From contig NC_079896.1 in NCBI RefSeq assembly GCF_024868665.1, positions 3,321,029-3,385,028 of the forward strand: DNA of 64,000 nt. Direction: 5' to 3'. This stretch comes from Triplophysa rosa. Its lineage: Eukaryota > Chordata > Actinopteri > Cypriniformes > Nemacheilidae. The notes beneath the pieces were generated by a model. The model had not been told where the DNA came from. It ran no database searches and saw only the letters and a program-made list of their open reading frames with translations. Shown here one piece after another: positions 11,182-24,003 of the stretch (within the stretch, counting starts at the first letter, position 1; each line of letters begins with the position of its first letter). The position numbers were made by a program, and so were the translations under genes.

Positions 11182-11270
11182 ACATTTACATTTATGCATT
11201 TGGCAGACGCTTACATTGCATTAGTCTATACATTTGTTTCTAAGTATGTGCGATCCCCTGGGATCGAAAG
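11182..11270 (-). mobile_element. tRNA-SINE 3' fragment
   Basis: On the plus strand it starts ACATTTACATTTATGCATTT and GGCAGACGC, the inverse of the SINE tail, and ends at CCCTGGGATCGA, a relic of the box B area. Truncated, with no promoter boxes intact. Confidence 0.6.
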
Positions 11271-11350
11271 CGGTTTGTGGAAACTACATAAAGCATCGAA
11301 CTCATTAGACAAACATCAAAAATAGGATTATTATTATTTATATTCATGAT

Positions 11351-11380
11351 AACAACAACAACAATAATAATAATAATAAT
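11351..11380. repeat. AAC/AAT trinucleotide microsatellite
   Basis: Four AAC units followed by six AAT units. Confidence 0.9.
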
Positions 11381-12389
11381 TTGCCTAGGCTGCAATGAGA
11401 CCAAATAGATAATTTGTCTTAAATCCTCAGCTTCAGAGATTTTTTCTTTTAAGGTTTTTGTAGAAGTCTCAAGAAGTCCTGACAAATCTTTTTAATTTCT
11501 CCTAAGAACTTTTGTGACCAATGCCTTAATGAAACACAACAGAGAGCTTTATTAAGTCTAGTGAACTTAAAATGAGCAAACTATAAGCAATAGTTTTGAT
11601 GGCAATTAACCCACACATCAAATTTTATGTCACCTTGGACTTCTGGTTTAGCAATTAAGTGACATGTGTAAAGAGGTTCTGTCTTGGACGTTGGAAATGT
11701 AAACACCCAGGCAAATGTGCATTTGACAACTTGCTTGAACCGTGATTACTTCCTTAGAAAAATCACTTTAAATCGCTGCCTTAAACTGCTTTTTTAATCG
11801 CTTGTTCTGAAGTTCAACGTGGGTTTAAAGAATCGCTTCAACACCTAACAGATGAACAGATTTCTGATGTCATGTCGCTTGGCTCTGCACCCTTAGGATC
11901 ACATATCCAGAAACTCTCCGGCCAGAAATGTCATATTGACGTATTGATTGGCAAACTATAAAAATGCATTGATGCAGTAATCTCTGCCGGGTGCGAAACC
12001 AAAAAGAACCGAATGTGATCTGTTATTTGTGGGATTTGGGGGCAGAGCCGAATTTGACACTGCTAAAGAGCTCACAAAGGGTGAAAGCAGTGAGTAAGAG
12101 GTCCTTAATGAAGTGTCAGGAGTCCAGGAGGCTACAGGACACACATACGGCCCGAATGCTCGGGCTTCTCTCCCGTAACCCCGCGAGAGTGACAATGAGT
12201 GTTGGTAGTGGCCGCTAATTCTCTTTCTCCTATCTCTACACTTAATCATCCAATCAATCTTGCCTTTGACAAAGGCTCCTCTGATAGAACATCTCTTGCA
12301 GCAATCTCTTCTCCATCTCTGCTGCTATCAGGCCTGTGGGCAAAGAGAGAGCAGGGCTGTGTGAAGGGGGTCTTAATCTACTCATTCAA
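11381..12389. other. Single-copy DNA, no gene seen
   Basis: Nothing coding or repetitive recognised. 11990-12240 is moderately GC-rich. Confidence 0.45.
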
Positions 12390-12914
<525 letters not shown>

Positions 12915-13046
12915 TCATAAAATCTCGCCCACTTGTTTCCCCTTGTCTCAGTCGGTTATGTATGCGCAGTCACTGGTGTGCCACATGCGCAAACATGCTT
13001 TCGATATAATATTTGCACAATTATGACATGAGGCCGCATAGGGTTC

Positions 13047-13290
13047 CCTAAAGGAATAGTTCAGGCAAAAATGAAATTTCTGTTATTGTTTCCTTAACCA
13101 CCCACAAATTGTTCTGGACCAATATGACATTTTTCTTTCTTCTACAGAACAATAAGATGACGTTTTAGGGAATATATTTATTTAATGCAAGTGTATGCAA
13201 AACATCGCACAGGAGTTTTTTCTTTTTAATTCACCTTTTGTGCTCCACAGAAAATTAAAAAGTGGTACGAGTTAATAATGTTCTTTTATT
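13047..13290. mobile_element. Fold-back MITE, degraded copy
   Basis: Starts TAAAGGAATAGTTCAGGC then AAAAATGAAATTTCTGTTAT, with TTCTTCTACAGAACA inside. The right end is eroded. Confidence 0.6.
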
Positions 13291-15139
13291 TTACCCCCAA
13301 CAGGCAATTGAATAAAAATAACAGACAAGTGTTTCTTACAAATTTCTTAAGTATGTGTCAGATAAAAAATGATAGGTACGTTCTTTTAAGGTAACTTAAT
13401 TTAATCCATTTTTCTTTTTTCACAAACGTGCCAATGTGCTTTTCAGCCAAGAGCAAACATAAATGTATTTAATGTACAAAACGACATGTTTTGATAGAAA
13501 CTCACAGGACAGAGCGATATAGAGAGTTGCTGTCCAGGGTGCTGAAAAAGCTGCTGTCCGTGGTGCTGAAGACTTTAAGGTTAAGCATTTAAAAGCTCCG
13601 ACATTACTAGATATATTCTCTGTGCATTGCATCAGCCAGGCTCATAGCGAATGCAACAAGCATCCTTCCAAATTTAATGTGTGAAAATGCCGAATTCTGG
13701 ATTTCCTTAGGGTCTGACAACCTCATTCTGCGAAGAGAGACAGGAATGTTCAATGCAAAACGTTTATGGAAAATTTACTCATACTGTAAGATGCATAACG
13801 TTCCCAGAGAACCTGCAATCAGATTCTGAAAAACAGTATACAGCGGGAGAGGATGCAGAGAGAATTCAGTGCTAATCGTCTGTGCTTGGAGTGAGATGAG
13901 GCACTGCCATTAATCGCTTTCATCATAGTCTATTTTTACTGCCCTATTTTACTCGCACAGATCAACTGACATCATCTCACATCATGTGTCAGGTGAGAGG
14001 TGAGAGAGGAGTGTTAAATTTAGTGCAAGGTGAAAAATATGAGCAGAAATGGAAACATGCACGGTTACATGTCATGAAATCCGGCATTTTCACATTTAGC
14101 GGCTCAATTAGCCTCCTTCCTTTGTTGCTTTATTCTCATCGTAATGATTTTAACTCTAAGTTGTACTACCTGTAAACAGCATCAAGGAAAGTGACAATTT
14201 GTTTTATAATGATACATATTGGAATATGAATGACTAATTGCTGTTGAATTATTTCTGTTCGATAGCTGTAATAAATAACTGTGCTGTTATAAGATCTATG
14301 ACTCTAAATGCAAGCATGCATCCTATCCTAAAATTCTGTTATTTTTTTCTTTTCCTAATGTCTACAAACTGTTGGTGTATGAAAAAATATCACATTGTGA
14401 ATATTTAATATTTATATAATTATTTGAAAAAGATTCTTTTAAAATCCTTTTTTGGTGCGTGCGTGTGTGTGTGCGTCAGGGTTTGACACAACATGAGGGT
14501 AAAAAATATCGACAGATTTTTTAACTATTATGATCTACACAACAATAGTAAGGCATCTTTTCACAAATATGAAATATGAAGTGCAGTTTTGTCCAATTTC
14601 AGTTTGAATATCTACTTAAATAAAATTATAACTAAAACACCCAGAAATGGATGCCTCAGTCGCAACCAACTTCTAAATCTTTTGCTTTATTCTTTTGATG
14701 GAAAAATTTGATTGATTTGATCTTGATCGTTTTGATTGTATGTGCTTATGCTTGAATTTCTGCTTGTGTTCCACCTACCACAACTTCACTTTAAATGTAA
14801 TTAGGAACTTTTGACCCAGCTAAACTGATGGCTATTCAGAAATAAATCCCTCAGGATTACGCACTGGGTTTTGGCACAGCTAGAGAGAGAGTGTGTGTCC
14901 CACTGTGAAGAACTCTCCTCAAAATGCCATGTAAGCTGTTTAGCAGAGTTAAGTGGAACAAGGACTTTGCTAAGAAAAAACAGAACAACTGGTAGAGTTG
15001 TCTTAAGATTTATTAGTGGCGCTCATACTTAGGATTGTGGATCTGAACGAACCCACAGCCGTAAATGATAAAGTCCTATTGCACTGAAGAAAGGACTTGA
15101 CCGGAATTGCATAGACACTGGAGTTGGTTTCTTCTGACT
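13291..15139. other. Single-copy DNA, no gene seen
   Basis: A short GT run lies at 14458-14475. 13840-14110 looks non-repetitive. No exon structure was found. Confidence 0.45.
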
Positions 15140-15200
15140 TAGGAACATATGCAACCATCTAGCAACCATACAGAGCACATTATCAACCAATACAGTAGCA
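15140..15200 (-). repeat. GGTTGCTA-type repeat fragment
   Basis: Contains GCAACCATCTAGCAACCATA, inverse of the GGTTGCTAAG repeat seen near 23.95, 25.3 and 28.45 kb. Confidence 0.5.
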
Positions 15201-18200
15201 ACATGCTTAAAACATTCAGAAGGCCATAATTTGTTTAACTGTATGTTCATTCATTCATATGTTTACATTTTATACATAAGAACTCAAAGTTCAATAGCTC
15301 TTGGCTCTCAAAGACCATGTGTTTCAAAAGTACCGACAGTCCCGTCTGTCCATTGTTCTGAGAAATCACTGTGGCTCCCCTCTGGGTTTGACCAATCACA
15401 GTCCTCCAAACCCCTGTGACTCAATAAAGAGAGAGGAGAAGTGTAACTCCCACAAGTCCCTGTTTGACAAATGGTGGAGTCCTTGAGCTGAAGCGGCCAG
15501 CTTTTAAGGATTAGCAAGCTACTGTATCTTCCTCCCACAGCTGAAAGACTCGAGCACAAGCTGCTACAGGGGCTTTTCTGATCTGGCCAGGGGAACGTTG
15601 CAAAATATGTTAATAAGAAACTGGACGTTGGGAAGGCAGAAAGGAATGGAGATGGCTAGAGACGATGGAGCACTGGGGCCGTAGCTCTTACACAACACTA
15701 AAATGGCCTTTGAATGTCTAGAAGAGCTCCAGAAATGATGATCTCAGGGAGATGTTTTGTCAAGGGCAGATGGAAAGCTTTTGGTGTAGGTAATTCTTGC
15801 GTCTACAGCCACATAGCAGCTTTTTTTGGCCTGGTTAATAGTAAAATGTTAGAGAACATTGTGCAATGACAGTCAGTCAGTCAAGGACTTGCCAGAGAGA
15901 GAAAGTGCATTCCAGTTTTGTGATAAATATGCATCAGGCGGTCAGCAGGTGCATCCATGAGCCTGCCATCTGGCTTCCTATCAGAAAGCTTTTCCATTTT
16001 CATGTGGTTTATTTCGCATTGTTCTTCATATTGTCAGTTTTTAAACAAATCTTGCAATTATTGGGGAGGATATGAGACAGAGGGTGGTCACCTGATTAAC
16101 TGGACATGGGCACACATGGTTCAGACAGTCCCACCAGGCCATAAGGGTGATTATTTGTCACACAAACCGAGCACCAGATGGACTTTGGCTTCATATTAAC
16201 GCTTTGCGTCTGCTTGTTTAGAGCCAGAGGTGTCGCCCACACCGAATTTAGTCCCAACGTCCAGAGCAAAATAACACAGATGCAGCTATAAAATTATATG
16301 TCCGTTTCAATTGAGATGAAGCATTTTGACAAACCGTCCCCCGATGCAAATTCCCCAAGATGTGCGCTTGGTTTGTTCACCGCTGTTGTGTTTCAGAGCC
16401 TTAAGGCACCATTTGAGGATAGAATTTTGCACGCTTCCCACAAATTTTCGTAGGCTGTTTTATGTGCACGGTACATGTGTAAGTCTTGCTACAAATTGGC
16501 AAGCGAAAACCTAAGAGATGGCACTCCAATGAAAGCTGTCACTCAAGATGACTGACAGCTATCTGCCTCGGGTCAGTTTCGTTCTCTGTGGTTGCTCTGC
16601 CTCGCTGACTAACAACACAGAGGAAGATGCGGATTTGGAATTGTGACAAGCTAAAATCAACAATGAAGTTCTTCTGCGTCTTTTGCTCTAAGTGAAACGT
16701 TACATCAGAAGGAGATGCTCATTAAAATCTCTACCCCGATGCGCAGGATATCATTGATATGACAGAACGCCCACCAGTTTACTGTCAAGAAAAGTTTTTA
16801 ATTTAAATGAATCGTGGGATAATCAATTAAAGCATAATCGCAACATTTGATAGAAATGTGACCGTATCAAAGTAAACCAAAAGGAAGTCATCATTTTCTC
16901 ACCTAAAGGACATGCAATACTCGTATAACTTTCATTCTTCATAAAAGGTGCAAAAAATGTCCAGTTTCTTCATGCAACAAATATGCATTGTGACTGAAAT
17001 GTCAAACACGGGGAAAAGTAGGTTGTACGGCTCATGCACTGTATAAGGCTTTTCAATAGCTTCTAAAGATTACATTTGCACCTTAGATGTAAAACATGTT
17101 GCATCACATGTTGCGTTGTAAACCATCATTTCAGAGTGAGCTTTTAGGGTGTAGGATTACTTTAACTCTATTCTAACGGGTTACTATTGCTGAACAGAGT
17201 AGTTCTCTTCAATGGTTTGAGGTGTTCTCTGTATTAGAGATGATGAAGGTGACCCTCACTTACAAGGCTCCCTTGGGATCTGGCACAATGAATCCCTCAA
17301 GTCCCGTCAGCATTTCCCACAGGAACCCTGACAACTGGTAGTACCCCTGAAATCTGGTTCACGGTGCTTTTTGGCCAGTCCGATGGGAAGTGATATTCCT
17401 CAAACAGACTATAGCTTTAGCCCTGATTCTCCTCACATGAGCTAAACTCCCAATCCAAAATACTGCAAAAGACATGCAGAAACAACTAATAGCAACCAAT
17501 TTGGGTGTGTTTGTTTGACCAATAGCAGAGTGTTTATAAATGTTTCGGTTTGGCACAGAATTTACACACCACACCCCACTGAAGTGCATTGAAACGTTTG
17601 ATGCATTGACAAAATTTGCATGACAACAGGAAGTTGCATTTAGATTTGAAGCAGAAAGCATTTGATTGGTCCGAAACAATCTGTGTTTTGAGTGCGTATA
17701 CTTCTAAATGTGACTTTTGTCAATGTTTTGGAGCACATAAGTTTATAGACAATCCTAAAGCTAACATATGCATGCTTAAAGACAAAAAACTATTTTCATT
17801 GGCACTTGACAATTCAGAATGTTCCTTATAAAGACTTTACAGTAACATAGCACACAAATGATTTTAGGGCGCACTATTCCTCTACATTTCATTCTACATA
17901 CAAGCATTGTTTTGTTCTCTTTGCAGGAATATAATAAAACTAGCGATTCTAGTGAAATAATATCAAAACTCCCACTTGATCATAGTCGAGAATCCCGAGG
18001 GTACAAATAACGTGACAATATACAGGAGACACGTTTAATCAAGTTGTCTCCCAAGTTATAAAAGGGAGACTTTAAAGGCACTCTAGTAAATGCAGGAGGT
18101 ATGTGCGTATGTAATGGAAAAGATTTTTTCCCCAAGGAACCCAGCAAGCACCTACAGTACAGTATAGCTGCTATTATGAGCTATAGGATCTCCCTCACTA

Positions 18201-18604
18201 AATTACTGTACTGATTTCCATGTTAACGCTGCTGAAGGATTTATGGGCCTGCATGCTCACCTGCTTATGTTCCAAAGACATTCGGGTATGTTTTATTTAT
18301 GGGTCACATCTATATCATAGTTTCAAGGCATTTATCTACTGCATGAGCCCTTGATCGGAATAATAATAGTCAAGGTACAAAAATAGCCCATATATTTGTC
18401 TTGTTTTCCAGTTAAAATATCTATACATTCTTAAAACAAAGCACTTTTTTTGGTTAAGTCAAGCAAGTACATTGCAAAATCAGTGTTCAAAACCGTCTCC
18501 TTGCCTTACCCCAATTCACTTTTAATGCTAAGCTTATAATAATAAGGATTTATAAGTTGAGTTGTTGGGTTGAGTTGTTCACGTCAGTTTGACAGCATTG
18601 GACT
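15201..18604. other. Long single-copy stretch, no gene seen
   Basis: Both strands were scanned for splice-flanked open frames, RNA genes and repeats; none is convincing. 15300-15560 and 16090-16720 are of balanced composition and may hold regulatory DNA. A simple explanation is intergenic or intronic spacer. Confidence 0.45.
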
Positions 18605-18940
18605 TCAACCCATAGTTACTGTGTTATAGTTTTGATTTTAGTTTTATTTAGTTTTATTAAAGTTTTAAATTAGCTTTCATTTTTAGATGTTTAGTTTTGA
18701 TGTTAATTTTAGTTAAATTTTTTGCAATTTTGTTGTATGCTATGTATAAGATTAGTTTTTGTTTTTATTATAGTTTTAGTGCCTTAAACTTATTTCCGTT
18801 TATTTCTAAAGCAGCATTTTAATTTTCCGTTTAGTTTAAGTTTTTCCAAAAAAATTTAGGACATTACTTTTATTTGATTTCAATAAACAGAAACGTTTTA
18901 ATTTTAGTAAACTAAAATAACCTTGATTCAACCCACGTAA
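18605..18940. mobile_element. Degenerate T-rich DNA transposon (hAT-like)
   Basis: The left side reads GTTATAGTTTTGATTTTAGT. The right side ends AGTAAACTAAAATAACCTTG, whose inverse resembles the left end. The interior is TTTTAGTTTTA-rich. Ends of the type CAAGGTTATTTTAGTTTA are common in fish non-autonomous hAT elements. Confidence 0.5.
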
Positions 18941-18944
18941 ATTA

Positions 18945-19050
18945 ACCTGCAATTTTATGATTCAAACAGAGATGGCGATAGCGAGGCAAAAGTTATGGAT
19001 TGCGAGTTATTAAAGAGTTATTAAACTAAAATCAAGTTAAGTAAATTGAA
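18945..19050 (+). repeat. Interspersed repeat fragment (GATGGCGATA family)
   Basis: CCTGCAATTTTATGATTC then AAACAGAGATGGCGATAGCG and AGGCAAAAGTTATGGATT. Same family as 5236-5345 (inverse) and 61040-61115. Confidence 0.6.
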
Positions 19051-19639
19051 TTTTGCTCAAATTAAAAATGCAAAACTATGAAAACCTTTTTTACTCTGTA
19101 CATTGTCTAAAAGTCTTGTATTTTAATGAGGAAAGCAGGTGAGGGAAGCTGGCGGTCTAACACGATACAGAGAGAAAGCCTTGACAGGTGCATTTAGCTT
19201 GGTTCTAAATAGCTTCTCTAAGGTGTATCGGAAAGAAGGTTTATCTCCCCAGGTAGATTCTCTGGAAAGCCCATTGGAGCGTACGTCTCCAAAATATATT
19301 GTGGGAAAAAAATAAAGTTTTGATTATGCTGTTTTAAGGAAAGAGATTCATTTGTTTTTGTTTTCTGTTTACATGCAGCATGGGACCCTGGGAAGGAAAG
19401 AACAGTCTTAGACATGCTGCTCTGCTGAAATAATGGAAAACTGAGAGGAATTGAATTACTTTTTATGGTAAGCTATAGAGAAGCTCGGCTTCTTGGAGAA
19501 TATGGTTTGCACGAGCCATTAGAACCATCCAGGGAATCTCAGAAGATTGTGGAATGTCGTACATAAATTTTTTATGGATGATAAAAATTAAATGTGATTC
19601 CAGTGTCATCTCTCTCTCGCTCTCTTCTTACAACCCTTC
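19051..19639. other. Single-copy DNA, no gene seen
   Basis: No feature supported. Confidence 0.45.
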
Positions 19640-19660
19640 AGTCGCTGTTCCTTCCTCTAA

Positions 19661-20038
19661 TATACAGTATTTGATAGGTTTGAGCCTGTGACTTTGTCAG
19701 TGCTACAGGAGACTGTGAGCCATTTGAAGCCCTCAGGTTCTCCACTTGATGTTGTCCCTCCTCGATTCATTAAAGAGATTTTTTCTACTTTTGGACCAGC
19801 TGTTCTTGCAGTTGTAAATAGCAGTTTGTCCTCAGGTGTGGTCCCTGACCATTTTAAACACAAAACCTGGTCTGGATCCTGTAATTTTGCCTATTTTTAA
19901 ACTGCCCTTTCTTTCAAAATTACTTGAAAATATAGTCTGTAGTCAATTAATGGACTTTTTGGAAAATCACAATCTTCTTGAAGTTTTCCATTTTAAATCT
20001 CTACACAGCACTGAATCGGCTCTTATAAAAGTTTTTAA
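19661..20038 (+). pseudogene. LINE reverse transcriptase, N-terminal fragment
   Basis: Two overlapping frames encode RT-leader motifs: LKPSGSPLDVVPPRFIKEI and SGVVPDHFKH in the first, then KPGLDPVILPIFKLPFLSKL and HSTESALIKVF in the second. A frameshift and short deletion lie near 19860-19870, where residues normally between HFKH and KPGLDP are missing. The reading frame is cut after ALIKVF by the TTAA-flanked MITE and continues at 21374. These segments are diagnostic of L2-type non-LTR elements. Confidence 0.85.
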
Positions 20039-21373
20039 AGGAGTCATATGACATGGCTAAAACGAATATTATTGTTTGTTTTAGATGAAATGCAATGTGT
20101 ATACTAGTGTTGTTTTTGACGGCCTGTTTTAACTTTAGTTTTAGTCTAGTCTTTGTGTCAAGCTGTCATTTTAGTTTTTATTAGTTTTAGTCACATTCAT
20201 ACTCTTTTAATCTAGTCAAGTTTCAGTCGACTAAAAGTCTGAGCATTTTAGTCTTATTTTAGTCAGAATTATCCATGACTATTTTCATTTAGTTTTAGTC
20301 GACGAAAACTGAAGAAATTTTAGTCTAGTTTTAGTCAATGAAAATTGTATTTTAGTCTCGTTTTAGTAATGCAATTCTATTTAACCCAGTCAATATAGTA
20401 TAAGTACCTAGTAGTATAGACGAAACCAAAATTTTATTTTAGCCAAACCCATTTCAAACAAGGTTATCTTATTATATTATTGTTACCTTATAGACTCAGA
20501 ATACATCCATTCCAGACACGGAAGACGTCTGATTTGAATTTACGGCCATCGATAGGGGTGGGAATCTCTAGGCACGTCACGATGCGATTTGATTACGATT
20601 CAGACGGCTGCGATGCGATGATAAAATGATTCTCGATGCATCTTTTTCCTATACAAATTTTCTTTTTCTTGCTGTGTGACTATTAAAATCAAAGTGTTTG
20701 TCATAACCCAGACCGATTTTACAGTATGTAAAGGAATGGTAAGGTTTTTTTTTAAAAATGATGTTGAAAAGTTAAAAACTATAGCTAACTGTTTTACCTT
20801 TTATATACTGTACGACGTTATAAAAATTTGCCGTTAGTGATCAACCAGTCTTACACCATGTCTCTTCGTGATTCAACAAAGACAATAAACATGACATTTG
20901 TTGCCTCTAGTTGGAACATAATTACTGATTATTAGGACTTATGTTGTCTTTTTTCATGTTGTGCGCATGTCCACATTTGTATATCACACAAAGAAACAAC
21001 AGGTGCTACAAACACACGACAAACTCAACTCGCGTTAGTCCATAACAAAGTCTTTTACAATGACAATACACTTACAGGCTGCGAATCTGAAGCTCCAGAC
21101 TGTCCTTGCGAAGTTGCGAAGGTTGGAATATACTTTCGTATAGATTTGGGTGGTCTTAGTCAAGTCATACCACGATCTGACGTAGATTTGTGGGGGTGTG
21201 GTTACACGAGGCGTTTCAGGCAGGTCTGGGTGAGCATTCGCTTTTAGATAGAATGCATCTTTTGTTCCGACACTTTAATTTTTGCAATTGTACATGTCTA
21301 ATACATGCATGGGCAACTTATAATACACCGAATACACAGAAAAACATGTATTCGCGCCATATGACCCCTTTAA
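20035..21373 (+). mobile_element. TTAA-flanked MITE inserted in the LINE, itself invaded
   Basis: Left end AGGAGTCATATGACATGGC from 20039; right end CGCCATATGACCCCT to 21369. TTAA at 20035-20038 and 21370-21373 is the target duplication. Removing the element plus one TTAA gives AAAGTTTTTAATGATATA, which restores the RT frame as KVFNDI, so TTAA duplication is directly demonstrated. The outer parts match the MITE at 42821-43368, but the middle is replaced by about 1 kb of other repeat DNA. Confidence 0.9.
20104..21127. mobile_element. Nested insert inside the MITE: hAT-like repeat DNA
   Basis: Similarity to the MITE stops after GTGTATAC near 20103 and resumes near 21128. The first part (20107-20400) is built of TTTTAGTC/TAGTTTTAGTC motifs with GTTGTTTTTGACGGCC at its edge. 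The second part, from about 20555, starts GGGGTGGGAATCTCTAGGC then ACGATGCGATTTGATTACG, typical of fish hAT derivatives. No transposase frame was seen. It may be one or two insertions, and about 330 bp of MITE interior appears lost. Confidence 0.6.
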
Positions 21374-22481
21374 TGATATAATTTTAGCTACTGACTCTGG
21401 TAACTGTGTTGTCCTTGTGCTTCTTGATTTAACTGCTGCGTTTGATATGGTGGACCATGGAATCCTGATTTTTCCTTTGGAGCAGTGGGTGGGCAGTAAG
21501 GGCATAGCGCTTGAATGGTTTAGGTCCTATTTGACAGATCAGACTTTTTGTGTTAGCTATAGCGACTCTGTGTCTTCCTCTGCTCATTTCTCTTGTGGGG
21601 TGCCGCAAGGCTCAGTGTTAGGTCCTCTTCTCTTCTCTCTTTATTTGCTTCCGCTAGGATCAATAGTTTAGAAGCATGGCTTGTCATTTCACGGTTACGC
21701 AGACAATAGTCAGATTTATGTGCCTCTTAAAAAGAGTGACACTGTTAGATCACTTTTCGACAATTTTCTAAGTTTTAACGAAAAAAAGACGGAAGTTATG
21801 GTTTTTGGAGGCACCACTGGAACCCCTTTGGTTGATTTAGGTTCCCTGGCTCAGTACATCAAGCCAACCATCATTAACTTAGGGGTGAAAACTGACTCCA
21901 ACCTTAAGCTCGACAGCCTGATCAAGCTTTTTCCAACTAAGGCAGCTGGCTAAGATAAAGCTACTTCTTTCGAGGCAGCTATTTGAGTTATTCACGCCTT
22001 TGTTGCCACTCAGCTGTAATACTGTAATGCGTTGTATGCTGGGGTTAGTGGGTCTTTGGTCGCTCTTCTGCAGATGGTGCAAAATGCTGCAGCATGTCTT
22101 TAAACTGGAACTCGGAAATACTGGCACATCTCTCCCATTTTATCCTCACTTCATTGGCTTCATTGGCTTAGGATCAATTTCAAAATTATTTTATTTGTTT
22201 TTAAAGCGCTAAATGGTCTTGCGCCACTCTACATTTCTGAGCTGCTACACCCTCATATGCCGACCCATTCTCTCAAGTCATCTGATAAACAGTTACCGAG
22301 TGTGCCTAAAACAAAACGTAAACTGAGAGGGGACGGTGCCTTTGCTGTGGCAGCTCCTAATTTGTGGAATGATTTGCCCCTGTCTATTAGACAGGCTTCT
22401 TCGCTTTCTTCATTCAAATCACTTTTCTTTTCAAATGTTTTCTTTTCTCCTTGGTTTTTAAAACGTGGTGTTGACATTTAG
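21374..22481 (+). pseudogene. LINE reverse transcriptase, catalytic and C-terminal part
   Basis: Continues the RT: LLDLTAAFDMVDH (motif A, catalytic Asp present), then GVPQGSVLGPLLF (motif B), then FHGYADNSQIYVPLKK (motif C, with YADN where the active box is YADD). An in-frame TAG at 21669-21671 separates B from C. After motif C, RSLFDNFLSFNEKKTEV shows an internal deletion. 21954-22250 is frameshifted. The C-terminus is clear in 22257-22481: AFAVAAPNLWNDLPLSIRQA. Non-functional. Confidence 0.88.
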
Positions 22482-22597
22482 ATTGTTTTAGTGTATGTGA
22501 TGTTTTTATATCTCATGTTTGTATACGTTTTTTATTTATTTATTTTATGTACAACCCTTTGGTCCACTTCAGTGGTTGTAAAGTGCTTTATTAATAA

Positions 22598-23936
22598 AGT
22601 TTGCTCTGTCTCTCTCTCTCTGTTTACTGCATATATTTCATTCATGGCTTTAAATGTCAATATATTGTATGGCTTATAGTGAATGATATGAAAATAATCC
22701 AATTACAGGCCTACAGTCCCCAGCTTCTATTCTGCAGTCGAGTTGTCAAGACTTATGGGCCACGCAAGAGACAACCCTACAGCTGTACAGTACTTCTTAT
22801 GTTTCTCATTTCTTGTTGATTCGGGAAACCATCAGAATGGTCAGTAGCATTATAGCAATATAACAAAACACATTTTGTTGAATTTTTACTTTATGCATTT
22901 CCATTGGTTTTACATAACTTGAAATGTATTAGTGTTACTAACATTCATGTAAAGAAGTTAAATCAGTTTTTTTGCAGGAATCATTAACATAAGCCAACTC
23001 TCTGTTGACCTCAAGCCCGTCTCCTTTACCCCAGACTCTTCCACGCTCCTGGCGAAAGCTCTCCGACCCCCCTTTATCCGAGCCTGGAGACGACGGCTTC
23101 AGCCTGCGCGTGTCTGCCCCTGCGGAGCATCGGGAACTCCAGCAAATGAATTTCCATTACTGAGCAGTGACTGGCTGAAATAAATCATCATAAAAGTGCT
23201 TCTCTGGACTGTCATCTTCCGGGGAGCAGCAGAGACTTGTGGGACCATGAAGGGACCTCGCCCATCACATGACTCAGTGAAGCAGAGACAATGGAGAGGC
23301 GCGTTTGGGGAGGTTGCCTGAGCCCGAGGCGAGAGCCAAGCGAGTGTCTCAAAATGATTAAAACACATCTGAGTTTGAAGTCTCCACATCAGTCTTGATG
23401 TTTTGTAGGCGTCTTTGCAGAACCGATGTAATTAATAAAAGTTGCATAAGCTTTGGATCCATGTTATGAACTTGGTAATGAGAACAGAGGAAGATGGTCT
23501 CCATATATTAATGTAGGATATGGTTCTCTTCAGGGATTGCAGTCGTGGGTATTATGGAGAAATATTTAGAGGATATTTCATGCTATGAATTCTGATGGTT
23601 TTCAACCACTGTGAAATGGCATTGTCCGGTTCTCTGACACTCTGGAATTTTGCTCACTTAATGTAAAATATTTGTCATTTCTAATGCAAGTATGATTATG
23701 ACCTTTATAAGCTATGAACTTTATAAAATATGGGTTGTGAATTTAAACAAACCCATTGGATTACAGACTACAAATGATGCTGCTTCATTAAAAAAGGGAT
23801 GTGCTCTTACTCTTTAATGCAATTAAATTTATGATTTTTAACTGATTTTTAAAGCAATTAGATTCGTGACATTTTACAAATGTCATAGTTACATTAGGGA
23901 CGGACCAGAATATCTGAGATTTCAGAGTCGGCTCTT
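22598..23936. other. Single-copy DNA, no gene seen
   Basis: 22598-22622 is a short CT run at the LINE tail. 23000-23390 is GC-richer with open frames but no recognised domain or splice pair. Confidence 0.4.
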
Positions 23937-24003
23937 TTGGCTTTTGGCCAGTAAGCAACCATAGCAACGCCTTAGCAACCACCCACAACCTTGTTGCATC
24001 ATG
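23937..24003 (-). repeat. GGTTGCTA-type repeat fragment
   Basis: AAGCAACCATAGCAACGCC then TTAGCAACCACCCACAACC and GTTGCATCATGGGA; inverse of the copies at 25253 and 28425. Confidence 0.6.

Larger units (their letters stand above)
19640..22597 (+). mobile_element. Decayed 5'-truncated L2-like LINE, split by a nested MITE
   Basis: The two flanks of the insertion at 20035-21373 together give an L2/CR1-clade reverse transcriptase followed by a short 3' UTR ending TTGTAAAGTGCTTTATTAAT and AAAGTTTGC, a typical L2-style tail. The endonuclease domain is absent, so the copy is 5'-truncated as usual for this retroposon. Frameshifts, an in-frame stop and an internal deletion show it is dead. The exact 5' edge is uncertain by tens of bases. 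Confidence 0.85.
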
